Shown piece by piece: positions 1 through 7,701 of a DNA stretch of 45,567 bases (positions are counted from its first letter, which is position 1; each line of letters begins with the position of its first letter). The notes beneath the pieces are model-generated. The model ran no database searches. It saw nothing but the letters and a program-made list of their open reading frames with translations, and was not told the DNA's origin. The DNA comes from Spirosoma agri (GTDB taxonomy: Bacteria; Bacteroidota; Bacteroidia; Cytophagales; Spirosomataceae). A program made the translations under genes and the position numbers. The stretch is taken from assembly GCF_010747415.1 (NCBI RefSeq), contig NZ_JAAGNZ010000011.1:1-45567 (forward strand), in the 5' to 3' direction.

Positions 1-677
1 AAATGAATTCATATGAACAGAAAGGAATCTTGAAAGATAAAATAATCATTTTTGACGACCCTCTGTCGAGTCTAGATTATAATAGAAGAAGACGAACTGT
101 ACGAGAAATAATTAAATTGGTATCAAAAGCAAAACAAGTTATAGTATTAAGTCATAATGACGCTTTAGTACATGAATTATATTGTGCGAGAGAAGTCAAA
201 AAATCAAGGATCAGCTATTATATTGGACAGATAGAACAATCATCTGTTTTACTACCTTTTGATATAGAAGATCACGTAAAAGGTAAAGACCATTTAAATA
301 AAAGTTACAAATCGTTGAAGAATTTTTTAGCTTCGCCAAATCTTTCTAATAAGAACGACTGCTTAGAAAATATTAGAATCGCTTTAGAATCTTCAATAAA
401 AAAGAAAAACTTTACTCTTATCGAAAATCATAATAAAACATTTACGGATTTGATCAAGACTTTGGAAGAAAATACTGCCATATTATTCCGTGGTCAAAAT
501 GACAAATCAAAAGTGATTGATACGCTGAGAGATTTGGACAGCGTTTCTTGGCCTGTGCATCATGGTCAAGCATGTGATATCGATATGAATTGGAGTAATT
601 CACCTGAAAACATTACCCTAGAAGAACTTAAAGGATATGTTGAAGATACAATAAATTTGATTGATCATGTTTTATGA
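1..677 (+). CDS. RloC-like AAA_13 ATPase, C-terminal part (continued from 45567)
   Basis: The last base of the window plus bases 1-2 make one AAA codon, after which the frame is open to TGA 675-677, so these 224 residues follow directly on the reading frame of 43833-45567. Seen: Walker B (IIIFDDP), D-loop SSLD and H-loop VLSH, which complete the ATPase head begun by the Walker A and signature motifs at the other edge. The C-terminal region has R-I-A-L-E (about residues 704-708 of the whole protein) and a later His pair (about 765-766). PrrC and RloC anticodon nucleases use an Arg/Glu/His triad in which Arg and Glu are four residues apart, so the spacing fits. The internal ATG at 3 is not a separate start. 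The gene converges on the coupling-protein gene across a 64-nt palindrome. Confidence 0.82.
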   Translation, partial: MNSYEQKGILKDKIIIFDDPLSSLDYNRRRRTVREIIKLVSKAKQVIVLSHNDALVHELYCAREVKKSRISYYIGQIEQSSVLLPFDIEDHVKGKDHLNKSYKSLKNFLASPNLSNKNDCLENIRIALESSIKKKNFTLIENHNKTFTDLIKTLEENTAILFRGQNDKSKVIDTLRDLDSVSWPVHHGQACDIDMNWSNSPENITLEELKGYVEDTINLIDHVL

Positions 678-694
678 TAGGTGGTATATTAACA

Positions 695-758
695 GCAGTA
701 TAAAAATGGTGAGTTTGGAAACCGTTAACGGTTTCCAAACTCACCATTTTTATACTGC
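695..758. terminator. 64-nt perfect palindrome, bidirectional terminator
   Basis: Two 32-nt arms are exact reverse complements with no spacer (centre between 726 and 727). In either direction the RNA would have an A-run, a GC-containing stem and a U-run, as in a bidirectional intrinsic terminator. It lies exactly between two convergent genes (stop at 677, stop at 799), which supports that role. The length and perfection are unusual. Confidence 0.75.
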
Positions 759-798
759 CTGCTCCCCGCTAAGGGGTAGCCGAAGGCAAGTAAATTGC

Positions 799-2553
799 CT
801 AAAAGTCGTCGGCTAAGTCTGGTTCTGGTCGATTCGGTTTAGGCGCGGGTGGTGGCGTTGGCTTAGGGACTGGAATGGGTGGCAGCGGTTCTAGTGGTTT
901 AGGTGGAAATCCTTGCATGAGCGTCGCAATCTCCCGCTCAATCCGGCTAAAGTTGGCTTCCAACATCGCTTCCGTTACTTCCTGGAACGGTTTCCACCGG
1001 GGGGAGGCTGGCCGATTAACGGGTCGGATTTGCGCTTTGAATGTGCTGTAGTCACTTTGAAACAGCTTTCCATAAAATTCACCCTGGCGTAGATTGGATA
1101 CGTCCTGCACTTGAATGCGTTGCCGCTGGGTTAAACTGAACGACTGGCCGACGTTGCTGCCCTGCCGATGTCCGTTATTTGATTCACCCTGACTCGTTGA
1201 GATTGTCTGCACTTCCTCTTTCCCCCATAATTCTGAAACGTATTTGGCCGATTCCAGATTGGCCTGCATCCCAAAGAACTGATTCGAAAGCGTACCTAGA
1301 ATAGCATTCTTCATCGTCTTGCCGTAGCGGTCCTCCATCTGGGCGAAATCCTGAATGCCAATAATCACTTCGACGCCATTGCTGCGGCACGTAGCGGGGT
1401 AGGTCTCAAAGCGGGGAATGTAAATGGTGGGAAACTCATCGACCATGAAAATACTCTCGGCCCGACCCGGTTGATTCATTTCTTTTAAAGCGACCGTAGC
1501 GAGTAGAGCTAAGATAGGCCCATACACTTCATCCAGCTTAGCTGTATTGCCCAGCACTAACACTTTCGGGTCCTTGGGATTATTTAAGTCTAAGCGGAAG
1601 TCATTTCCGGACAGCACCCAAAATAGCTTGGCCGAAATCAGCGTTTGTAGTCCCTGCTGCAAGGTGCCTTCAATGGCTGCGAGCTGGTTGCTGGATTTGA
1701 GCGCCGTGCGAATGGGCTTGACCGCTGTCCGTATGACACTATCCCGACTCCGCTCCAAAAGCTCAACGACTTTCTCCGTCTCTTGGAAAGCCAGTAAAAT
1801 GGCATGGGGCAAGGTGCAGTACTGGGGCTGTTCGGTACGTAGATACCATAGAATCAAACTCAAATAGCCAATGGCCGAGTTGGTGAAAAAAGCGTGACTA
1901 TCGCCCCCATTCCCCGCCAGGTTTTTCACAATGGTAGTGGCAAACTGTTTGGCGTATGCCATTTCGGTCATCACTTGGGGATGAATCGGATTAACCCGGT
2001 GCGAATAGCGCAGATCATCAAAATTGATATAATAATCTTTGGTCTCTTCGGGTACGGTAGCCGCTACCAGCGGAGCTAGGGAGGGAAACTTATAATCATA
2101 GACCAGACCAGCCTTACCTTGCTGCATGGCTTGCATCAAAATCGGTTCGAGTAAGCTGAAGCTCTTACCACTACCCGGCGAACCCGCAATCAAGGTATGA
2201 TGAGTGGGCTTGGTGATTTTGATAGTACGAATGTCGCCTTCCTGGGTGGCCAGATTGTACACGCCGGTTTTCACGCGTAAGCCGGTGCGGGTAGTTACGC
2301 TCGCTTTGCTCAGGCTGGGCTTCTTGGTGCCCGGAGCCGCGAGCTGCACAAAGAAATAGAGTCCGAATCCCCAGCCTGCCCACTTCTCAATCTTTTGCAC
2401 AGTAGGCCATCGACCCATGCCGATGGTGTGAAACATGGCCTCCAAGACCATGTGAATCAGAAAGCCGCCTAAGGCCGCAACTAGGGTAAATACAACCAGT
2501 TTGCCAATCACTTTCCAAAATTCTCGCCCCTCATATGGCTGTTGCATATTCAT
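799..2553 (-). CDS. Type IV coupling protein (TraG/VirD4-like, TraD-type ATPase)
   Basis: A 584-residue inner-membrane ATPase expected to connect the relaxase-DNA complex to a conjugation channel. Seen: two hydrophobic segments in the first ~75 residues, Walker A GSPGSGKS at 124-131, Walker B IFMVDE at 368-373, and a proline-rich tail over the last ~35 residues. The length and the two-helix N-terminus suit Bacteroidota mobilization coupling proteins. The gene begins 16 bp after the relaxase gene and is read with it and the BtgA-like gene, as one mobilization operon. No other type IV secretion genes are present, so the plasmid would need a helper channel. The family call is strong; the exact subfamily is not resolved. 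Confidence 0.88.
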   Translation of the reverse strand: MNMQQPYEGREFWKVIGKLVVFTLVAALGGFLIHMVLEAMFHTIGMGRWPTVQKIEKWAGWGFGLYFFVQLAAPGTKKPSLSKASVTTRTGLRVKTGVYNLATQEGDIRTIKITKPTHHTLIAGSPGSGKSFSLLEPILMQAMQQGKAGLVYDYKFPSLAPLVAATVPEETKDYYINFDDLRYSHRVNPIHPQVMTEMAYAKQFATTIVKNLAGNGGDSHAFFTNSAIGYLSLILWYLRTEQPQYCTLPHAILLAFQETEKVVELLERSRDSVIRTAVKPIRTALKSSNQLAAIEGTLQQGLQTLISAKLFWVLSGNDFRLDLNNPKDPKVLVLGNTAKLDEVYGPILALLATVALKEMNQPGRAESIFMVDEFPTIYIPRFETYPATCRSNGVEVIIGIQDFAQMEDRYGKTMKNAILGTLSNQFFGMQANLESAKYVSELWGKEEVQTISTSQGESNNGHRQGSNVGQSFSLTQRQRIQVQDVSNLRQGEFYGKLFQSDYSTFKAQIRPVNRPASPRWKPFQEVTEAMLEANFSRIEREIATLMQGFPPKPLEPLPPIPVPKPTPPPAPKPNRPEPDLADDF

Positions 2554-2569
2554 CGTTAGTTAGGTGTTT

Positions 2570-3403
2570 TTAAAAGCCCGCTGACAGCTCAGCAGAACGG
2601 TCAATGGTTCGTTGTAACGTAGGTTCTTGGGTTGATTCTAGTCCTCTTGACTGGCTTAGCGACTGCTCATATTGCCGGTGACTACCATTCTTCAGAGCGT
2701 TGCAATAGTCGTAGCCTTCAGCCAGGCTCCGCCCGTAGCCAAACTGCTCGTCAAAGCTGCGCTCATTAGCCCGAAAGAACGCGTCCCGGTCAAATCCCGA
2801 TTTGACGGCTCCCCCGTTCATACCCCGTTGGTTCGTCATCGGGGATAGACTCATCGTTCGGTCGCTGTTCGTCAGCACTCGCTCGGCTTGTAATACGTGC
2901 CCGTTTTCACGGGCCGCACAGCGGGAAACAATGATATGAATGTGGCGCTGATCGCCCATCTTCAGCTCGTTCGCCTGGACGAGCCCAGCCTTCACTTCAG
3001 GGCTGTCAAAGCCGTGTTTACGTTCGTGTTCGATCTTCGCGTACCAGACCAGATCCCGACTTTCAATCCCTTTTCCAAAATTAGCCGCGTAGTTCTCCAT
3101 GATCTGGCGCGTGTAGTCTTTCAGGAGTTGCGAGTCCGTCCCAATGTGCGCTAATTCAGATTGAGACGGACTAATCACCAGCGAATAAAACCGGTCGTCT
3201 TTGCGTTCTAATCCCTGTCCTTTCCCATTGTTATCAATTTGCTGAACGACTTCCCATTTATTACAACGGTCGCGATCTACCGAGAAAAAATAGCTGCGCT
3301 CGACTTCTATTTTTTTATCGTTCTCCTTTTCTAAATACGTAGCTAATTTTAAGCAACTTCCTTTATTATTTCCTTTCACAGGACTGGTAAATTTAGTCTG
3401 CAT
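2570..3403 (-). CDS. Relaxase/mobilization protein, BtgB-like
   Basis: A 277-residue protein resembling the BtgB mobilization proteins of Bacteroides plasmid pBFTM10 and relatives (called DUF5712 in domain databases). Seen: RHIHIIVSR around 153-161, whose HxH is the metal-binding signature of relaxases, and candidate catalytic tyrosines upstream such as Y121 in the segment WYAKIEHERKH. The C-terminal third is rich in Arg, Ser and Gln. It would nick one strand at oriT and stay attached to the DNA. It starts 2 bp after the BtgA-like gene and is followed by the coupling-protein gene, an order that fits transfer by an outside conjugation machine. The nicking tyrosine is not identified with certainty. 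Confidence 0.8.
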   Translation of the reverse strand: MQTKFTSPVKGNNKGSCLKLATYLEKENDKKIEVERSYFFSVDRDRCNKWEVVQQIDNNGKGQGLERKDDRFYSLVISPSQSELAHIGTDSQLLKDYTRQIMENYAANFGKGIESRDLVWYAKIEHERKHGFDSPEVKAGLVQANELKMGDQRHIHIIVSRCAARENGHVLQAERVLTNSDRTMSLSPMTNQRGMNGGAVKSGFDRDAFFRANERSFDEQFGYGRSLAEGYDYCNALKNGSHRQYEQSLSQSRGLESTQEPTLQRTIDRSAELSAGF

Positions 3404-3405
3404 AA

Positions 3406-3759
3406 TCAGCCATCAATTCGAAGGTGAGCAATGATTTTCTTCACATTATTATTCACAATTCGTAGCTCATGTTTTCGTGTAGCACCCTCAGAAGAAGCTA
3501 ATTCAAACAAGGCTTCTTTCATCGGATGCAGGGTCTTTTTTTCCTGTTCTTTAATAAACGAAATCAGCCGTTTATCTAATGCTTTGATAGCATCGGTTGG
3601 GTTGTCCGCTTTTGGGTCTCGGGGGTCAGCTTTAGTCACTTTGAAGTAGTTGACCATCGCCGAAAACAGGGCTGTGTTAGTCAAGCCGTGCGAAGCAGCC
3701 AGCTTCTCAAACTCGGCGAAGTCATGCTCACTGGCATTGACAGTTTTGTACTTAGGCAT
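3406..3759 (-). CDS. BfmA/BtgA-family mobilization accessory protein
   Basis: A 117-residue small DNA-binding protein expected to bind oriT and help the relaxase. Seen: an N-terminal ribbon-helix-helix-like segment (about residues 1-40), then a segment DKRLISFIKEQEKKTLHPMK that closely resembles the conserved centre of BfmA/BtgA proteins, and a basic C-terminus. It is the first gene of the minus-strand btgA-btgB-coupling-protein operon; upstream lies a non-coding 294-bp stretch with the hairpins expected of an oriT. It is shorter than the Bacteroides BtgA proteins, which are near 200 residues. Confidence 0.78.
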   Translation of the reverse strand: MPKYKTVNASEHDFAEFEKLAASHGLTNTALFSAMVNYFKVTKADPRDPKADNPTDAIKALDKRLISFIKEQEKKTLHPMKEALFELASSEGATRKHELRIVNNNVKKIIAHLRIDG

Positions 3760-4053
3760 AAGCGTGTAGTTATATTTATGGTTACTTTGTAAATTGATAA
3801 TCAGTCTCTTACATAATAAACAACTATAAAATAGCTACTTATATTTCAATTAATAAAGTATAAGTAATTGATTATCAAAGCAAACCCCGAAGGGGCAAGA
3901 GGTAAAACGGTGGCGTAGCCCCGTTCCCTCTTGCTAAAAATCTTTGATTTTTACTTTACGCCGATGCCGCTAGGCGAAGGCGAGAAATCACCCGTCAGGC
4001 TGATAAGCGAGAGGGTAAGACCAATTCTATAAATTGCCGTTGCTTCCATGATC
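3760..4053. other. Candidate oriT: structured non-coding region next to the mob genes
   Basis: A 294-bp gene-free stretch between the BtgA-like gene and a hypothetical gene. It holds a nested hairpin: GCAAGAGG (3895-3902) pairs with CCTCTTGC (3927-3934), inside which AACGG (3906-3910) pairs with CCGTT (3921-3925) and GGC with GCC. A short CCCCGAAGGGG hairpin lies just before it. An inverted pair TTGATAATC and GATTATCAA flanks an AT-rich stretch (about 3795-3879). Position next to mobilization genes and stacked hairpins are typical of oriT; the nick site cannot be told by eye. Confidence 0.5.
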
Positions 4054-4416
4054 TTAGTTGCTGTTGAGTTGGTATTGAAAGCCAGATGAGCGGTTCATTC
4101 TTACGTGCATGTTCCGGTTCAGTTCCTTCATATAGGCTTGTACATTCTCCACCTGATCAAGTTCTAAATCACAAATCAGATTGTCCAAATCTTGAATCGC
4201 CTTAGAACAGATACCGCATAATTCCGTATGCCGTTCGTTGAAGCGATATTCTTCGGCCAATGTATTTTGCTGACGTTCTAAGATAAACTTATGAAGAGCT
4301 AATTCATTCAAATAAAAAGGTAGTTCAAGCTTCTTCCGCTCGTATAAACTAACTAATTTTTCGTGTCGTGACTTTTTCGTAAAAAAGCGACGTACTAAGT
4401 CAAAATTCAATTTCAT
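4054..4416 (-). CDS. Hypothetical protein, helical
   Basis: A 120-residue protein that I do not recognise. It has a basic N-terminus (VRRFFTKKSRHEK), then long amphipathic helices rich in Glu, Leu, Asn and Arg, with two cysteines four residues apart (CGICSK) near the middle. No signal peptide or membrane segment. Its start overlaps the stop of the upstream membrane-protein gene by four bases (ATGA), so the two are translationally coupled and probably work together. They lie next to the mobilization operon on the same strand, so a role in transfer or exclusion is possible but unproven. Confidence 0.6.
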   Translation of the reverse strand: MKLNFDLVRRFFTKKSRHEKLVSLYERKKLELPFYLNELALHKFILERQQNTLAEEYRFNERHTELCGICSKAIQDLDNLICDLELDQVENVQAYMKELNRNMHVRMNRSSGFQYQLNSN

Positions 4417-4781
4417 ATCTCGTCGTTTTCTGATTGGGTAAAAGTAGGCAGATAGCCCATGTTTTCTAAATAAATATAGATGAATACACAGAAGATAATG
4501 AAGTTTAGACTGATGAAAACAAAGCCTTCACTACCTCGGCAAAGCATCTCGAAAAATAGGTAGGTTAGGAACAGAAAAAAGTATTCTAACAATTTAGCGG
4601 TGCGCTGTTCTCGTTGGGTGGGTTTGGTGGTACACTGAACGAAGTTTCGATACAGACGGGCACAGGCCTGAAATTTCCAGAAACAAAAGACTGTCACGGC
4701 GAAGACGATACAATAGCCCGTAGCATCGAAGGGTTCAGGCGGACCCGTAAAGTTGAAGCTGGTTAGAGTAGTTGGATTCAT
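4413..4781 (-). CDS. Hypothetical membrane protein
   Basis: A 122-residue protein with about three hydrophobic segments (roughly residues 23-42, 66-82 and 86-106) and a polar loop rich in Thr, Gln and Arg between the first two. It begins the two-gene unit with the coupled hypothetical gene downstream. An AGAAAGAA stretch in front of the ATG may act as a weak ribosome binding site. I know no family for it. Small inner-membrane proteins next to mobilization genes are common on plasmids, but no function can be read from the sequence. Confidence 0.6.
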   Translation of the reverse strand: MNPTTLTSFNFTGPPEPFDATGYCIVFAVTVFCFWKFQACARLYRNFVQCTTKPTQREQRTAKLLEYFFLFLTYLFFEMLCRGSEGFVFISLNFIIFCVFIYIYLENMGYLPTFTQSENDEI

Positions 4782-4900
4782 GAGTTCTTTCTAGAGCAAA
4801 TAATGAGTTGATTTGAGTGGCTTAAAAATACCCAAATGAAAGTAGGTTAATACGATCTATCTACACTGTTTTTTTTTCGGTCACGTTTTTTTCTAGCTCG

Positions 4901-5467
4901 TTATCGCGTCGCGTAATGCAACGTAACTACCCCCGACCCGAGCGTTTTTGATTCTAGTAAGCTCAACTTATTCATTGGTGTAGTACTGCCGAACAGCCTG
5001 ATCCCTTCCCCCAGTATGACCGGATGCAGCGTTAATTTGTATTCATCGATCAGGTCCAGCTTCATAAAACTTTTGGCCAGACCAGGGCTACCGAAAATCA
5101 CCAGGTCTTTGCCGGGTTGCTGCTTAAGTTGGTTTATCTTATCAACCACATTGTCTCTAATCAGCGTCGTGTTATGCCAGTCCGCATTAGGTAAGGTGGT
5201 TGAGAAAACGATTTTGGGAATCTGCTCCACCCATCGCGCATGGTCAAGTTCTTGTTGGCTGGCCGTTGGGTCGGCCAAAACGGTGGGCCAGTAGCCTGCC
5301 ATTAATTTGTAGGTATTCTTGCCGTAGATCGGAGCGCCTACCGTTTTGACCAACTCGTCGGCGAATTGCTGAAGTTCTTGATTGTAAGACAAGAAACCCA
5401 GACTGCCGTTAGGGTCTGCGGCAAAGCCATCCAGGGAGACATGGGCGAACAAAACTAACTTTCTCAT
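4901..5467 (-). CDS. Dihydrofolate-reductase-fold protein (RibD C-terminal family)
   Basis: A 188-residue cytoplasmic protein of the RibD_C/YyaP-like family, which shares the NADPH-binding fold of dihydrofolate reductase; the substrates of most members are unknown. Seen: MRKLVLFAHVSLDGFAADPN at the N-terminus, the YGKNTYKLMAGYWP segment, and the nucleotide-binding stretch DLVIFGSPGLAKSFM followed by LHPVILGEGIRLF. The open frame extends 21 codons upstream, but ATG 5467 is preferred because AAGGAAA lies directly before it and the family begins with this strand. It stands alone between the mobilization and replication regions. It is not a standard trimethoprim-resistance enzyme, though that cannot be excluded. 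Confidence 0.82.
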   Translation of the reverse strand: MRKLVLFAHVSLDGFAADPNGSLGFLSYNQELQQFADELVKTVGAPIYGKNTYKLMAGYWPTVLADPTASQQELDHARWVEQIPKIVFSTTLPNADWHNTTLIRDNVVDKINQLKQQPGKDLVIFGSPGLAKSFMKLDLIDEYKLTLHPVILGEGIRLFGSTTPMNKLSLLESKTLGSGVVTLHYATR

Positions 5468-6311
5468 TTTCCTTGTATTTTGTTTGTGTTGACTGGCTGA
5501 GTTACCAAAACGGATGGATTGTTTTGGCAAAACTTCCTGAAGTACCCGCCAACAATGGCTAGAAGTGGCGGCTAAGGCGTTCGATTGACTTAAGACGTTC
5601 AGAAGTATGTTTCCTCCGTGTTCGTGGCTTGACGGGGTTGTAATGAGCTGGTATCGTGTAAAGCATTCAGTCGAATTGGCCTAATATCGGGGTCTCCTGT
5701 ATAACCGGTACATTACTTTCGTGAAAGCCCGTCAATTATCTCAACATCAAACAGTTACAAAAATAATTTCATTTTAACGGTCGATTGAGTGAAAAGGGTA
5801 GGCAGCGTAACAATTTCGCATTTTTAACCCTCACAAACGTTTTATATTGCCGTTCGTGTAATCAAATTTCACGAAACCTGTACATTTATTGAGTTTCGTG
5901 AAAGGAAGTATACGGTTTATGTAATTCAGCTATAAAAACCCCAAAATTCTGCTTGTAAACAGCTTAATTACAGGCATTTATAATCCTAAGTGAAAGTATT
6001 GTACCACTTTTACACTTTACCCGAATATCCATTAGCTGGTCAATACTAGCTCTGTCAAAACGTAATCTATTTATGTTGTGCAATAAATTAGATAGTAACG
6101 GCCGACCGTCCGCTTTGGCCGTTACACTCTTAAATGGCCTTTCATCTGGGTTAACCAGGCTATAACCTAGGGTTATGATCTTAGGTGATTAACCAAAGAT
6201 TCATTGGGTATGGCTTACTAACTAAAAATATAGTTGCGGGCCTGGTGCCTTTTTTAGCAAACGCGCGTTTTTTTTCTCCACCTGCTACCAACCCAGGAAT
6301 ATCTTAAGTTT
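5468..6311. other. Gene-free stretch with TTTCGTGAAA repeats
   Basis: No convincing gene in 844 bp. An inverted repeat with 11-bp arms (5867-5877 TTTCACGAAAC and 5893-5903) and a 15-bp spacer is present, and TTTCGTGAAA occurs once more near 5718. The stretch lies between a cargo-like gene and the replication block and may hold operators or remains of older genes. Confidence 0.4.
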
Positions 6312-7304
6312 CTATTGATCTAGTTTGGAGCTGGATGGCCGAGATGACCAAACAGATGGAATAGTTAGCCCAAGTTGCTGCTCTCGGGCCTCCGTCCAGT
6401 CTTTGAAGCCTGGATATAAATCCGCTTTGTCGCCCCCCATCCAGCCATGAGTTGTTAAAAAATCGACTAATTTATGGTAAGCTCGCTGGCCTGATTCGTC
6501 CATATGTGGATAGTGGATCATAAACCCCGCTGGTAGGCCGTCTAGATAGGCGATGGCTATATCAACCAGGCTATCACTGTTGATGATTAAGTAATTATAG
6601 GCCCCAATGGGCGGTTTATCCACCGTGATGAAGGTACAAAAATCAATTAGGCTATAAAAGGTGTGCCAGGGAGCCACCTCGCGTTGGGCTTTAAACATCG
6701 TTACATCCTTGGTCCCTACTGAACGCTTCGCCCAGTCGCCGTATCGTCGGATCTCATAACCACCTGACACATTGGGTAGGCCAAACCCGTAGCGCTTCTT
6801 GCCATCGCTGCCGACAAAGGTGACGTCTTCCAAGTAAGGGGCAACGCGCTCGGCATTGACACCCCTGGTACCCAAATAAAGGGCCGATTTGGTCAGCGAA
6901 CTGCCCCGTCCATAAACAGCGAAGGGCGCATGATTGACTAAAGTAAAGGCATGTGGTTCGGGTGAAGTAGGCTGGCTTTGTTGAAGGGGTGTTGTCAAAC
7001 TGCCCCTAACTCCCATCACGTTTTCGATAAACATCAAGGCTTCTTTGACGTGTTGGCCGTCTAATTTGCCCGCTAGGGGTAAGCCTGAATGCAATCGATA
7101 GGCCAGATCCAGAATATTCCCCCCCTCCCCCGTCCCATGATCATACCAGCCGTTGGCATCGCGCGTGAGTTTAAACGAAGGAGTTTTCTCGATGCGGCTG
7201 GGGGATCGGTACCATTGGCAGCCGCCGCTGGTCTTAACCACCTCACAGCCTAAGCGCTGCAAGAGCTGGTTAATGGGGATTGTCTTGGCCGTTTTGATAT
7301 CCAT
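6312..7304 (-). CDS. DNA primase-like protein (CHC2-like and toprim-type regions)
   Basis: A 330-residue protein of the plasmid primase-like type. The N-terminal 31-68 segment (WYRSPSRIEKTPSFKL then WYDHGTGEGGNILDLA) matches the zinc-finger domain of DnaG-type primases, except that the zinc-binding cysteines and histidine are replaced, so the finger is degenerate. The middle and end (NYLIINSDSLVDIAIAYLDG and the following helix) look like a toprim domain. It lies just downstream of the origin and RepA on the same strand, which suggests a role in priming plasmid replication or the transferred strand. Catalytic ability is uncertain because the acidic toprim residues are not clear. Confidence 0.75.
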   Translation of the reverse strand: MDIKTAKTIPINQLLQRLGCEVVKTSGGCQWYRSPSRIEKTPSFKLTRDANGWYDHGTGEGGNILDLAYRLHSGLPLAGKLDGQHVKEALMFIENVMGVRGSLTTPLQQSQPTSPEPHAFTLVNHAPFAVYGRGSSLTKSALYLGTRGVNAERVAPYLEDVTFVGSDGKKRYGFGLPNVSGGYEIRRYGDWAKRSVGTKDVTMFKAQREVAPWHTFYSLIDFCTFITVDKPPIGAYNYLIINSDSLVDIAIAYLDGLPAGFMIHYPHMDESGQRAYHKLVDFLTTHGWMGGDKADLYPGFKDWTEAREQQLGLTIPSVWSSRPSSSKLDQ

Positions 7305-7695
7305 AGCCCAAGTTTAGGAAAAAATCAGACGAGTACTAAACCAAGAAAGGTTTATAGATGAATTAACTAACATATGTTCATATATTTTAGCAGCCCACTC
7401 GCTTTTCATCAGTAATTCACAGTAGCTAGCTTTTAATAAAAGTGTTTTTTTAGTTAAAGGTGTTTTAACATAATGGTTTGTGTGACAATTTAGCAGTGAC
7501 ATATACGATAAATTAGCAGTAGATAATGGTGATAAAATAACAGTGGATAAATACTAAAAATCAGCCAGTTACAACCACTGTTGTGGATAAAATAGTGAGG
7601 TAGCTGAGATTTTGTCACATATTTTGAATTAACACATTGATTATCAATTAATTAAAAGGAAGATTTTGCTAAAAAACGTTGTAACTGTGATTTTA
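7305..7695. other. Candidate replication origin (oriV) with iterons and DnaA box
   Basis: The gap between the primase-like gene and repA has three direct repeats whose cores TAGCAGT, TAGCAGT and TAACAGT start at 7491, 7514 and 7538 (spacing 23 and 24 bp), each in a longer similar unit ending in GAYA-like sequence. A perfect DnaA box, TGTGGATAA, is at 7582-7590, followed by an AT-rich stretch (7600-7680). Iterons, DnaA box and AT-rich DNA beside a rep gene are the usual parts of an iteron-controlled origin. The short 62-codon frame inside is AT-rich and not believed to be a gene. Confidence 0.7.
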
Positions 7696-7701
7696 TCACA
7701 G
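7685..7701. repeat. Inverted repeat at the end of repA
   Basis: CTGTGAT and ATCACAG separated by TTT form a perfect 7-bp inverted repeat that overlaps the repA stop codon (7696-7698). It could be a Rep-binding site at the edge of the origin or the base of a short transcript hairpin. Confidence 0.45.

Noticed and set aside
799..4781. Self-conjugative transfer region
   Set aside because: Only the coupling protein, relaxase and accessory genes are seen; no VirB or Tra channel genes are present, so it is mobilizable only.
4901..5467. Calling the RibD_C-type protein a trimethoprim-resistance DHFR
   Set aside because: The sequence has the YyaP/RibD_C pattern and lacks the typical dfr motifs.
7314..7502. 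62-codon frame between the primase-like gene and repA
   Set aside because: It overlaps the iterons, is AT-rich with a poor protein-like composition, and lies in the origin.
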